Part shown: piece by piece, positions 1-7,342 of the stretch
Numbering within the stretch: the first letter of the stretch is position 1
How the letters are laid out: each line of letters starts with the position of its first letter
NCBI GenBank assembly: GCA_035533215.1
Contig: DATLUG010000038.1
Location: 1-51,825, forward strand
DNA length: 51,825 nt
Origin: DAHUZL01 sp035533215
GTDB lineage: Bacteria > Chloroflexota > Dormibacteria > Aeolococcales > Bog-877
Direction: 5' to 3'
Notes under the pieces: generated by a model
Told to the model about the DNA's origin: nothing
Database searches by the model: none
What the model saw: the letters and a program-made list of their open reading frames with translations, nothing else
Position numbers and translations under genes: made by a program

Positions 1-181
1 GCTGGGCGAAGGTGACCGTGGCCCCCACCCGATGCGGGCTCGCTCCGGCGAGCGCCGCGGCCCCACCCCCAGCGCCGGCGAGCAGCCCCAGCGAAGCCCC
101 GCAGGCCAGTGCCAGCGAGCGGGCGGAGCGACCCGCCAGGAGTTGCGCCGCCCTCCCGCGTGCGCCCGATCCTGTCCCCAC
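1..181 (-). CDS. N-terminus of a secreted protein, cut by the window edge
   Basis: An open minus-strand frame starts at a GTG (179-181) and runs off the left edge, so only about 60 residues are visible. A purine-rich stretch containing GGAGG lies just before the GTG. The first residues are Arg-rich (around 8-20), followed by a hydrophobic Ala/Leu/Gly segment of about 25 residues ending near an Ala-x-Ala-like site, which looks like a signal peptide. The mature part begins after that and ends in residues similar to GATVTFAQ. No family can be named from so little. The composition fits coding DNA of this genome, but the call rests on the signal-peptide pattern only. Confidence 0.4.
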   Translation of the reverse strand, partial: MGTGSGARGRAAQLLAGRSARSLALACGASLGLLAGAGGGAAALAGASPHRVGATVTFAQ

Positions 182-267
182 CTCCAACCCTCCGCTTTCC
201 AGCACGGCCCGCGACGAGAGCGAGTGTGGAGCGGGCCACCGGAGGTGTCAAGGGACAGCGGCCCCGG

Positions 268-282
268 GTAGTGGGTCAGTTT
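268..282 (+). repeat. Left copy of a 15-nt inverted repeat bracketing the accessory island
   Basis: GTAGTGGGTCAGTTT reads inward here and recurs inverted at 3146-3160, 2.9 kb away. Inward-facing identical termini are what transposon ends look like. The motif resembles the TGGGTCA-type ends of some IS21-like elements, from memory and not verified. Confidence 0.55.
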
Positions 283-374
283 GGCCGGGGCTCTCCGGAG
301 GGGCCGTGGGCGGGAGGCTTGCGGCAAGCGCCGATGCCTGAGCGGGTGGGCAGGGGGCGGATAGACTCCGGGGC

Positions 375-893
375 GTGTGGGCGTGGCTGGGGACTCTTTG
401 GGGCGTGGCGGCAGTGTGCTTGGTGGCGGCTGTCGGAGGCCGCCGGCGCATGATCTCGTCCGGCTATTGGCGTCCGATCCGGCTTGGGCGGCCAGCCAAT
501 CTGGTCGGCCGGCCTCTGATTGGCGGCACGGCCAACGAGAGCTCCACCCTCGGTGACTCGGCGGGCACCTCTCGCGCTTTCAAGGTCTGGATGTGCAATC
601 GGTCGAGCCTTGATCAGACCGTGGATGTCCTCTGGGACAAGAGCCGCCTGCTCTGGCCGAGGGCGCGCAAGGTTCAGCTAGCTCCTCGGCAGATCGCCCT
701 CGGGGCACACCAGGACGGCGACGTGATGCTCAAGTTCCTGGGCAACGCGAGCTGGGGTCACGACGACGCAGACCCGCTGAACCCCCGCGCCTGCTGGGTG
801 TGGCTCGTGGTCCGGGGCAAGATGGGCAAGACGACACGGCGGCTAGTGAAGGGATACCTTCGCGGTCCCCGGTCGCCGATCGGCTGGGGCTAG
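375..893 (+). CDS. Hypothetical protein with one N-terminal hydrophobic segment
   Basis: I do not recognise this 172-aa protein. With the GTG start at 375 it opens with a hydrophobic segment (about residues 2-21) followed by Gly-Arg-Arg-Arg, which would anchor the chain with a basic cytoplasmic flank or act as a signal. An internal ATG at 450 would give a shorter soluble form. The remainder is rich in Trp, Arg and Asn and has no motif I can name. Its TAG stop overlaps the stop of the convergent transposase by two bases, so the 3' end may have been reshaped by insertion. Base composition is lower in GC than the housekeeping genes, in line with acquired DNA. It may be a real accessory gene or a truncated remnant. 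Confidence 0.45.
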   Translation: MWAWLGTLWGVAAVCLVAAVGGRRRMISSGYWRPIRLGRPANLVGRPLIGGTANESSTLGDSAGTSRAFKVWMCNRSSLDQTVDVLWDKSRLLWPRARKVQLAPRQIALGAHQDGDVMLKFLGNASWGHDDADPLNPRACWVWLVVRGKMGKTTRRLVKGYLRGPRSPIGWG

Positions 894-1726
894 CCGAGCA
901 GGCTGACGATCTCCTCCACCGAGCAGACGTGATCAGCCACCCCCGCAGCCATCGCCGGGGTCCGAGGATAAGGGTTGGCAAGGCTCGTGTGAGACCGGGC
1001 GAAGTTGTAGTGCATGAAGTGGAGGGAGACGGCCGCGGCCAGATTCTCGACCTTCTTGGAGAAGGCGTTGGTGAGCCGGGTGAACCGGCGCATCCCCATC
1101 CGCATCGTGAGGTTCTGCCGCTCGACGTAGCTGGTGGAGATCAGAGTCGGGTTCGGCCGGCCCTTGATCTTGTGAACGTCGACTCCCATGCACTGGGCCG
1201 GGCTGTACCGCTTCTCGGCTCCCGGGTCGGAGCCATAGAGCTTCTGCAGGACAGCGTAGTCGATCTCCGACCCAAAGGCGCTCTCGACGGCCTCCAGGTA
1301 CGGGCGGTGGCCGTCGGTGGTGAGCTGGACCCGCGTGCTCAGCCGCTCGGCCAGGTCGGTCATGAACACCTTGGCGTCCACGGTGCCCCGGTCCCCCACC
1401 AGCCAGGTCGGCACCAGTTTGGAGTCGGCGTCGATCGCGACCCAGGTCCAGACGTCCCAGAAGCCGAACTGGCCCTCCAGAGGTTCGGGGACGTTCTTGG
1501 CCTTCGCGTAGCAGAAGCTCCAGATCTCGTCGCACTCGATCCGCTGGCAGGTGAGTCCTCGGAAGGCTTCGTCCTGATAGGCAGCGCAGCCGTCGCCGAG
1601 ATCGACGAGGAGCTTGGTGATCGTGTTCTTCGCCACCCCTGTCATGCGGACGGTGGCCAGGATGGAGTTGCCCTCCACCAGGGCCTTGACCACCGCGACC
1701 CGCTGGGCCTGGGGCAACTGGTTCAT
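890..1726 (-). CDS. IS1-like DDE transposase
   Basis: A 278-aa transposase of the type usually annotated as IS1-family. Residues 1-55 form a helix-turn-helix (VEGNSILATVRMTGVAKNTI region). The catalytic core shows an Asp in ECDEIWSF (D66), an Asp in TTDGHRPYL (D138) and a Glu in SYVERQNLTMRM (E202), a complete DDE triad. The C-terminal motifs RRFTRLTNAFSKK and LHFMHYNF are typical of the family. I chose the ATG at 1726 because MNQLPQ-type N-termini are usual; an in-frame start at 1756 would add ten residues and would lie in a palindrome. The frame is intact, so the element may still be active, but I could not define matching terminal repeats of a single IS. Confidence 0.85.
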   Translation of the reverse strand: MNQLPQAQRVAVVKALVEGNSILATVRMTGVAKNTITKLLVDLGDGCAAYQDEAFRGLTCQRIECDEIWSFCYAKAKNVPEPLEGQFGFWDVWTWVAIDADSKLVPTWLVGDRGTVDAKVFMTDLAERLSTRVQLTTDGHRPYLEAVESAFGSEIDYAVLQKLYGSDPGAEKRYSPAQCMGVDVHKIKGRPNPTLISTSYVERQNLTMRMGMRRFTRLTNAFSKKVENLAAAVSLHFMHYNFARSHTSLANPYPRTPAMAAGVADHVCSVEEIVSLLG

Positions 1727-1734
1727 ACTGACTA

Positions 1735-1758
1735 TTATGCCTGAGCGTACAGGCATAA
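1735..1758. promoter_or_regulatory. Palindrome directly upstream of the transposase
   Basis: TTATGCCTG (1735-1743), a 6-nt spacer, then CAGGCATAA (1750-1758) form a perfect 9-bp inverted repeat that begins 8 nt before the transposase ATG. The outer bases (gact / agtc) extend the symmetry imperfectly. It could be an operator, a hairpin limiting read-through into the transposase, or part of the element end. Confidence 0.5.
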
Positions 1759-1794
1759 GTCAAGGGCCTCGGAGGCACGCGGCTACGGCGTCAG

Positions 1795-1986
1795 TTACTC
1801 CGAATGGTGGTGGTGCTGTCCCGACCCGTAGGGGCTTTCCAGGTCGTAGGACGGCCGTCCAAAGCCGAGTTCATCAAGGCGGCGCAGCTTGTCCCGGATA
1901 ATCTCCGTGCGCTCCGGCATCGCCGAGTGCTCTATCGCCTTGCTCAGCTCCTGCTCCCTTTCCCGTTTCCGCGCGCTAGTGGCCAT
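1795..1986 (-). CDS. 63-aa charged protein, partner of the ClpP-class protease
   Basis: The ATG at 1984-1986 lies inside the last codons of the protease gene (11-bp overlap), so translation is probably coupled. The product is mostly helical by eye and highly charged, with an Arg/Lys/Glu-rich N-terminal half (ARKREREQELSKAIEHS) and a His-rich tail (GQHHHHSE). The half around TEIIRDKLRRLDELGFGRPS resembles short adaptor-like segments, but I do not recognise the family. An upstream in-frame ATG at 2019 would overlap more. Its position as last gene of a three-gene unit suggests it works with the protease. Confidence 0.5.
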   Translation of the reverse strand: MATSARKREREQELSKAIEHSAMPERTEIIRDKLRRLDELGFGRPSYDLESPYGSGQHHHHSE

Positions 1987-2857
1987 GGTAGCCGTCCTCC
2001 CAAACCACGATAAATTCATGGTGCCCGCGTGCCATCCGATAGTTGAGCATAAGCTGATTGTACACTCGGAGCGCGTCGCTTAGTTCCGCGTTGTCGTCGA
2101 TGTCGATGATCTGAAGTTTCAGATCGCGCCGCGCGACGTCCATTGAGATTCCGCGGTTATGTGAGTGCCAGCGCTGCGTCTCGTTCAATTTTAAGGCGAC
2201 GTCCTTGGCGCGGGCCCGCTTCATAGCGGATGTCACGCGCGTCCCGGACCCTGCTGTGACGCGCCAGTCCTTGAACTTGTAGCGGGCTAGCCAATCTTCA
2301 ATCAGTGCAACAGATAGGTCGCGTGCCTGCTCGTACTGGTACAGCTCGCCAGGGTCGAAGTTCCTCAGCAAGTAGGCCAATTCGGCGTCGGTGAGGACAC
2401 CACTTGCCGACCTCTCAATGAGGCGACTGAACTGCTCAAGGTACCCGAGAGCTGGGACAAACCGACGGTTATCTGGGCGTAGTAGCTGGGGATCGATTGG
2501 TCCAAGGGTCGCAGCGTAGTCCATGTAGATGTCGTTCCCAGACATCACGAGAACCGTGCCGGCGGACATGGCATAGCTTGTGATAAGGAAATCCACGGTC
2601 CGATAGTGGTGCCGGAATACGTTGACCATCCGCTCGGCCGATTCGATGAATCCCCCCGTGGTTTCAAGCTGCACTGCTAACCTGCGGCGGTGCTTGGGAG
2701 TAGCCTCAATGACCTGCCGCAAAAAGGGTACGGCCGCGTCGTCAATTGGGCCGCAGTACGACAACATGTCCGCTCCGAGCAGGTCGGCTACAGACCTGGA
2801 GCGCCTTACGATTTCACTCTCCACGATGCTGTCGGCCCGATGAGAACGTTCAGGCAT
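1976..2857 (-). CDS. SDH-type serine protease (ClpP/crotonase fold)
   Basis: A 293-aa protein matching the serine dehydrogenase proteinase family, which has a ClpP-like fold. The signature region is clear: LETTGGFIESA (about 64-74) corresponds to the oxyanion-hole loop, SYAMSAGTVLVMSG (94-107) carries the nucleophilic Ser at about 98, and MDYAATLGPIDPQL (112-125) is the following conserved strand and loop. No signal peptide or membrane segment is present, so it acts in the cytoplasm. The ATG overlaps the stop of the KGG-protein gene by 8 bp and its stop overlaps the 63-aa gene, giving a tight three-gene unit. Base composition is clearly poorer in GC than the flanking core genes, a sign of transfer. 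Homologues occur in mobile and defence contexts, but the substrate is unknown. Confidence 0.8.
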   Translation of the reverse strand: MPERSHRADSIVESEIVRRSRSVADLLGADMLSYCGPIDDAAVPFLRQVIEATPKHRRRLAVQLETTGGFIESAERMVNVFRHHYRTVDFLITSYAMSAGTVLVMSGNDIYMDYAATLGPIDPQLLRPDNRRFVPALGYLEQFSRLIERSASGVLTDAELAYLLRNFDPGELYQYEQARDLSVALIEDWLARYKFKDWRVTAGSGTRVTSAMKRARAKDVALKLNETQRWHSHNRGISMDVARRDLKLQIIDIDDNAELSDALRVYNQLMLNYRMARGHHEFIVVWEDGYHGH

Positions 2858-3095
2858 CTCCGCGACCCCGCCACCGCGCCGCCGCGGCCAGCCTCGCCGC
2901 CTCCGACCGCTCCTCCTGGCTGAGGTTCGCCGCCCGGGCCTTGCCGCCTTTCTTGCCCCCCAGCCGTCCCAGGGCGACGGCAGCGGGGTTCTTGCCCGAC
3001 TCGGGTTCGGGGGGCGCCCCCTCGGTCGCCTCGGTCACGATGGCCTGGGCGAGGGCGTTGAGGTCGCGGGGGCGTTTGCGTGGGCGGTCAGGCAT
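2850..3095 (-). CDS. KGG-repeat basic small protein (histone-H1-like tail)
   Basis: An 81-aa protein. The N-terminal third is Arg/Pro-rich (PDRPRKRPRDLNALAQAIV). The C-terminal half contains the familiar NPAAVALGRLGGKKGGKARA stretch followed by LSQEERSEAARLAAAARW. Small proteins with this Gly-Lys-Lys-Gly-Gly pattern are widespread in actinobacteria and Chloroflexi and are often labelled histone-like; DNA or nucleoid binding is plausible but unproven. It is first in the unit that continues with the ClpP-class protease (8-bp overlap). A weak purine stretch precedes the ATG at 3095. Its GC content is core-like, unlike the protease that follows. Confidence 0.7.
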   Translation of the reverse strand: MPDRPRKRPRDLNALAQAIVTEATEGAPPEPESGKNPAAVALGRLGGKKGGKARAANLSQEERSEAARLAAAARWRGRGDA

Positions 3096-3145
3096 GGCTC
3101 GATCTTACCCAGGATCGGCTGGGGCTGGAGTGAGTCACCCCCACT

Positions 3146-3160
3146 AAACTGACCCACTAC
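3146..3160 (-). repeat. Right copy of the 15-nt inverted repeat
   Basis: The minus strand reads GTAGTGGGTCAGTTT, identical to 268-282 and facing it. It lies about 50 bp upstream of the KGG-protein gene, so it could also overlap that gene's promoter region. Confidence 0.55.
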
Positions 3161-3428
3161 TGGGCCCCGACAGGACCGGCACCGCGTCGGAGGGTGTGCC
3201 GACGTGGCGCCCTTGGTGACCGACAGCAGGGCCGGGCTGACCCGGCACGGATCGGGGGTCGGAGGGACCGACGACGGCTGGAGGCCGCCTCCTCCGGGCG
3301 AGGGACCCGACCCAGGGGGTGAATGCGCACCTGCTGGCGGCCCCTCCAGCACCCATGGCCGCCCCGCTGCACAATTTCCGGACATCGGCCACTGCCGGCG
3401 GAACCCGGATCGATGAGGACCCGCGACA

Positions 3429-4652
3429 ATGTCCGACGCCGCCGCGAGCCACAACGTCCGCTGGCTCCTCCCCGGGCCCGAGGCCGAGCTCCACCGCACC
3501 CTGGTCGCCCTCGACCCCGAGGCCGGGGGGCTCGCGATGCGGCGGGCGGTCACGGCGGCGCTGCTGGTCGACGACCTCTCCCTCGACCAGCTGCGGGTGG
3601 TGGAGCGGAGCCTCGCCGCCGCGGGCGGCGAGGTGGTCCGGGCGGAGGAGGGCGGCCGCGCCCTCCTCCTGGGGCCGCGCAACGCGCTCGGCGCGGTGGC
3701 GCCGGCCCTGCGCGACTTCTCGGACCGGGCTCCGTTCGCGGAGCTGGCCGCCGCCATCGAGCAGGCGCTGCTGGCCCTCGGCCGTCCCCCCCCGGCGCTC
3801 GCCTGGGGTGGGGAGCGGTGGCTGTTCGGGGCTCGCACCTACGTGCTCGGCATCGTCAACGTGACCCCCGACTCGTTCAGTGGGGACGGCATCGCGGGCG
3901 ACCCGGACCGGGCGGTGGCGCACGCGCGCCGCCTGGTCGCGGAGGGGGCGGATGCCATCGACGTGGGCGGCGAGAGCACCCGGCCCGGGCACCGGCCGGT
4001 GGCCGCCGCGGAGGAGCTGGAGCGGGTGGTGCCGGTGGTGGAGCGGCTGGCGGGGACGCTCGGCGTCCCCATCAGCGTTGACACCAGCAAGGCGGTCGTG
4101 GCCGAGGCCGCGCTGGCGGCGGGGGCCGACGCCGTCAACGACGTCCACGGGCTCCTCTTCGACCCCGGGCTGGCCGGGGTCGTCGCCCGGGCCGGGGCGG
4201 CGGTGTTCTGCATGCACGACGGCGAGGGCATCCCACCGGGCGACCCGGTCGGAGTGGTCCTCGCCGGTCTCCGGCGCTCGCTCGCGGCGGCCGCCGCGGC
4301 GGGGGTTCCGCCCGAGCGCTGCGTCGTCGACCCGGGGATCGGCTTCGGCAAGGACACCGGCCAGAACCTCGCCCTGCTCCGCCGCCTCGACGAGCTCCGG
4401 GCCCTCGGGCGGCCGATCCTGGTCGGCACCTCGCGCAAGTCCCACATCGGCGCGGTCCTCGGCGGCCGCCCGGCCCAGGGGCGGCTCCTCGGGACCGCCG
4501 CCACGGTGGCGTGGGCGGCCGCCCACGGCGCCGACATCGTGCGGGTCCACGACGTCTCGGCGATGCGCGACGTGTGCCGGGTGGTGGACGCCATCCGGGC
4601 CGGCGGGGCGGATGGCGGCGAGGGCGGGAGCCGGGGGGCCCGCCCCGAGTGA
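3429..4652 (+). CDS. folP: Dihydropteroate synthase with N-terminal extension
   Basis: Condenses 6-hydroxymethyl-7,8-dihydropterin pyrophosphate with p-aminobenzoate to give dihydropteroate in folate synthesis. The catalytic TIM barrel begins near residue 134 with the diagnostic YVLGIVNVTPDSFSGDG, followed by IDVGGESTRPG (about 177-187), NDVHG, the CMHDG region, DPGIGFGKDTGQN and the closing ILVGTSRKSHIG. It has about 407 residues against roughly 280 for a minimal enzyme. The extra N-terminal domain (about 1-125) resembles that of clostridial and Dehalococcoides-type enzymes. GAGGAC precedes the ATG. The stop overlaps the start of folK in a GTGA, so the two are translationally coupled. No folB lies between them. 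Confidence 0.93.
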   Translation: MSDAAASHNVRWLLPGPEAELHRTLVALDPEAGGLAMRRAVTAALLVDDLSLDQLRVVERSLAAAGGEVVRAEEGGRALLLGPRNALGAVAPALRDFSDRAPFAELAAAIEQALLALGRPPPALAWGGERWLFGARTYVLGIVNVTPDSFSGDGIAGDPDRAVAHARRLVAEGADAIDVGGESTRPGHRPVAAAEELERVVPVVERLAGTLGVPISVDTSKAVVAEAALAAGADAVNDVHGLLFDPGLAGVVARAGAAVFCMHDGEGIPPGDPVGVVLAGLRRSLAAAAAAGVPPERCVVDPGIGFGKDTGQNLALLRRLDELRALGRPILVGTSRKSHIGAVLGGRPAQGRLLGTAATVAWAAAHGADIVRVHDVSAMRDVCRVVDAIRAGGADGGEGGSRGARPE

Positions 4653-5155
4653 CCGCGGCCGCCCTGTCGCTCGGCAGCAACCTGCCCCCCCGCGAGCAGT
4701 GGATCGACACCGGACTGGGCACCCTCACTCACCTCGGCGTCCACATCGTTGCGGCCAGCCCGCGCTGGCACACCCGCGCCGTGGGCGGACCGCCCCAGCC
4801 CGACTACCTGGATCTCGTGGTGCGGGCCGAGGCCGACCTCGCGCCCGAGGGCTGGTTGGCGGCGGCCCAGGGGGCGGAGGCCGCCGCCGGACGGCGGCGC
4901 TGGCTGCGGTGGGGCCCGCGGACCCTGGACGTCGATGTGCTCGCGATCGGTGACCTGCGGATCGACTCCCCAGCCCTCACCCTTCCGCACCCGGCCATCC
5001 TCGACCGCCCCTACCTGCTCTGCGGCCTGGCGCTGGTGGTGCCCACCTGGCGGCACCCGGGCTGCCATCGCACCTACGCCGAGCTCGCCGGCGACCCGGC
5101 GGTGCGCGCACGAGCGTCGCCGGCGGCCGGCAGCGGCGACGCCAGCGCCAGCTAG
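4649..5155 (+). CDS. folK: 6-hydroxymethyl-7,8-dihydropterin pyrophosphokinase
   Basis: Transfers pyrophosphate from ATP to 6-hydroxymethyl-7,8-dihydropterin, the step that supplies the substrate of the adjacent FolP. About 168 residues, a normal length. Recognisable parts are the N-terminal SLGSNLPPRE, the HTRAVGGPPQPDYLDLVV strand region, RWGPRTLDVDVLAIGD with the metal-binding Asp residues, and LPHPAILDRPYLL. The GTG start overlaps the folP stop by 4 nt. Upstream in-frame residues are low-complexity and antisense-like, so the GTG is preferred. The last 20 residues are Ala-rich and variable. Confidence 0.92.
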   Translation: MTAAALSLGSNLPPREQWIDTGLGTLTHLGVHIVAASPRWHTRAVGGPPQPDYLDLVVRAEADLAPEGWLAAAQGAEAAAGRRRWLRWGPRTLDVDVLAIGDLRIDSPALTLPHPAILDRPYLLCGLALVVPTWRHPGCHRTYAELAGDPAVRARASPAAGSGDASAS

Positions 5156-5448
5156 GCGCGCGGTGGAGCGGGGGCTCGCGCCGCGGCCGCCGGGCGGTCA
5201 TCCGGCCCGACCGACCGAGGGATGGCGGGCCGGAACGGCGCCGCCACCTTCCCGGTCAGCCAGGACGGCGCGCGGCGCAGCTGCCGGGCTGGTGACCGGA
5301 GCGCCTCCGCCCCCCGCCTCCCGCGATCGCCTCGGGACCAGCTCGCGGGAGCCGGGGCTCGGCGCGGCCGGGGACGGTGCCCCCGGGCGCTGCCATCGGC
5401 GACGCGGTCAGGCTGGGTGCCGCCCGCCGGCCCGCGTCGCCGAGAGGC
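5156..5448. other. Intergenic stretch, no gene seen
   Basis: GC-rich DNA between the converging folK and the 218-aa gene. I see no convincing frame, RNA or strong terminator hairpin with a T-tract; several short GC inversions could serve as a bidirectional terminator. Confidence 0.4.
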
Positions 5449-6105
5449 TCAGAACGGGAGCCGGTCGGCGAGGCCCGGGGTCAGCTTCAGGATCGCCGAC
5501 ACCTGGCGGCTGACCGGGGCCAGGTCCGGCGGCTCGTCCAGCTCCAGGTACCACGAGGACTCCGCCACGAAGCGCTCCACCAGCGTCGTCTCCCCCTGCC
5601 AGGAGAGATCGATGTGGACCGCGGGCTGGTCCTCGCCCTCGTGGGCCTTGTCCAGCAGCGCCCGTGCGGTCTCGATCCAGTGGGGCACCTCGCCGAGGTC
5701 GCGCAGCTGGTAGCCGCCGTCGCCGAGGGCGTACTCGACCACGATCTCGGTGAACGGCTGGGGCCGGCCCTCACGGTGGGGGCATGGCTGGTCGTCGCCG
5801 TGGTAGAGGTCGCACTCGGCTCCGGGGCCGTAGGCGCTGGCGTAGGTGAGGAGGGCGTCCCAGTGGAAGTGGACGGTGGCGTGGTAGCGGTGGGGGGAGT
5901 CCCCTCCAGGGAGGCGAGCCACGCATTCGAACCGTCGCTCGCCGGTGCTGGGCTCCAGCTCGTGGCGGACGTCGTGCACCACCAGCCCGCTGGCCTCCAG
6001 CGACTCCAGCAGCTCGGAGGCGAGCTCCTCGTAGGTGGGGAAGTAGGGGCCGGAGTCGTCCTCCAGCTCCTGCCCTTGGTCACGGCCCTCGTCGGGAGCG
6101 CTCAC
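5449..6105 (-). CDS. Hypothetical 218-aa acidic protein coupled to the FemAB-like gene
   Basis: I do not recognise the family. The GTG start (6103-6105) overlaps the TGA of the FemAB-like gene by 4 nt, so coupling fixes this start. The N-terminus is acidic (DEGRDQGQELEDD), then comes PTYEELASELLESLEASG and a mixed alpha/beta stretch rich in aromatic residues and His (HRYHATVHFHWDALLTY). A single Cys/His cluster (CDLYHGDDQPCPHREG) could bind a metal. The C-terminal part alternates short hydrophobic strands with acidic loops (AVHIDLSWQGETT). No signal peptide or membrane segment is evident. Strong codon bias and the tight overlap make it a real gene. A role linked to the transferase substrate is only an inference from position. 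Confidence 0.75.
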   Translation of the reverse strand: MSAPDEGRDQGQELEDDSGPYFPTYEELASELLESLEASGLVVHDVRHELEPSTGERRFECVARLPGGDSPHRYHATVHFHWDALLTYASAYGPGAECDLYHGDDQPCPHREGRPQPFTEIVVEYALGDGGYQLRDLGEVPHWIETARALLDKAHEGEDQPAVHIDLSWQGETTLVERFVAESSWYLELDEPPDLAPVSRQVSAILKLTPGLADRLPF

Positions 6106-7109
6106 CTTCGGCGCAGCCGGCGCTCCGCCGCCTCCAGGCCCGCGAGGAGCCGCGCCCGCTCCGGGTGGAGCAACTCGGATCGGCTGCCGGCGAACGTCAC
6201 GGTCCGACCTCCGAAGCCCAGCTTGAACTGACGCAACCCGTGCCAGGGATGGCCCGGATCGTCGGTGGGAGGCATGCCCCAGAGATCGTAGCGACCGCAG
6301 CCCAGTCGCACCGCCAGCTCCATCGCCCGCCAGTGGAGGAGGTGGTTGGGCATCCGCTCCCGGTGGCGCCCGGTCGCCCCGCCGTAGAGGTAGACGGCCT
6401 CGCCGGCGAAGACCGCGAGGAGGATGGCGGCGACCACCTCCTCTCCCACCACCGCGAACAGCGGCCGGGCGCCGGGCCCCAGGGCCCTCACGACCCGGGC
6501 GAGGTGGCGGGGGCCCGGGAGGTGGATCCCCTGGCGCCGCGCGGTGTGGGCGAGGCATCGCGCCAGCTGGTCGAGCCCGCGGTCCTCGGTGACGGTGACG
6601 CCGCGCCGCTCGGCCAGGCGGATGTTGTAGCGGGTCTTGGGGTGGCAGCGGCGGAGACGGTCCTCGTCACCGCCACCGAGGTCGACGATCGAGGTGACCG
6701 GGGGCTGGCGGGGAGGGACCTGGACGCCGTGCGACCACGGGCCGGCCGGAAGGACGGAGCCGGCCTCCCAGGGCACCTCGACGTCCACCCGGACCGCGCC
6801 GACGCGGGCGGCGCAGCGGCGGAGCGCGGTCGCCACCGCGCGGTAGCCCTCGGCGTCGGCGGGCGCCAGCGCGGGACCGCGGGGGACGTAGAGGCGGCGC
6901 AGCCCGGGGATGGCTCCGGGGCCGCGGGCGCTCTCCAGGGCGGAGACCGGGACCGCTCCCCCCGGGCGCTCGACCCAGAGCCGGTGCACCCGCCAGCCCG
7001 CCCCGGCCTGGACCTCCCCCCAGCCCCACGACTGGAGCAGGTGGGGCGCGGGCAGGGCGGCGAGGCACGCGTCCCACCGAGCCGCCTCGGGCGCCGGGCC
7101 GGAGTTCAC
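6102..7109 (-). CDS. FemAB/FemX-like aminoacyl transferase (GNAT fold)
   Basis: A member of the lipid II:glycine transferase (FemXAB) superfamily, which transfers amino acids from aminoacyl-tRNA to the peptidoglycan stem peptide, or of a related peptidyl-transferase branch. The family opening LLQSWGWGEVQAGAGW is present, then RLYVPRGPAL, VDVEVPW, the basic KTRYNIRLAERRGVTV loop, VYLYGGATGRHRERMPNHLLHW and, near the end, YDLWGMPPTDDPGHPWHGL with QFKLGFGG. These motifs are at the usual positions of a full-length enzyme. I prefer the GTG at 7109, just before the conserved domain. A longer ATG start at 7211 would add a Ser/Pro-rich tail that overlaps a possible promoter of the divergent gene. The stop is coupled to the 218-aa gene. 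Confidence 0.82.
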   Translation of the reverse strand: MNSGPAPEAARWDACLAALPAPHLLQSWGWGEVQAGAGWRVHRLWVERPGGAVPVSALESARGPGAIPGLRRLYVPRGPALAPADAEGYRAVATALRRCAARVGAVRVDVEVPWEAGSVLPAGPWSHGVQVPPRQPPVTSIVDLGGGDEDRLRRCHPKTRYNIRLAERRGVTVTEDRGLDQLARCLAHTARRQGIHLPGPRHLARVVRALGPGARPLFAVVGEEVVAAILLAVFAGEAVYLYGGATGRHRERMPNHLLHWRAMELAVRLGCGRYDLWGMPPTDDPGHPWHGLRQFKLGFGGRTVTFAGSRSELLHPERARLLAGLEAAERRLRRR

Positions 7110-7159
7110 CGGCGGGATTCTGGCAGACGTCGGGGCGGGGCGGCGGCCGACCGCCCCTG

Positions 7160-7168
7160 TGTTAGACT
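7160..7168 (+). promoter_or_regulatory. Possible extended -10 of the DUF4388 gene
   Basis: TGTTAGACT has the extended -10 layout (TG, one base, then TAGACT, 4 of 6 to consensus) in the divergent region. No good -35 is visible, and the leader would be about 170 nt. Confidence 0.3.
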
Positions 7169-7342
7169 CGCGCCGATTCGAAGGGGAGTTCCCGGGGACG
7201 CGTCCGGCCACGGGCGGCTGGGGTCGGTGCAGGGGCCTCGCGGCGGCCGGGCCCGCTGGCAGGGGTCCGCGGGCCGGTCACGGGCTTAGTCCGCCGGGTC
7301 GTCCTCTGCCGGCGCCAGAGGTGACGGCCGCGGAGGCTGATC

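Noticed and set aside
800..1744. Long plus-strand frame opposite the transposase
   Set aside because: It is antisense to an intact, recognisable transposase and has no family features.
260..3169. GGCCCCG direct repeats as a certain target-site duplication
   Set aside because: The 7-mer is easy to find by chance in such GC-rich DNA and its distance to the inverted repeat differs by one base on the two sides, so it is only mentioned as possible.
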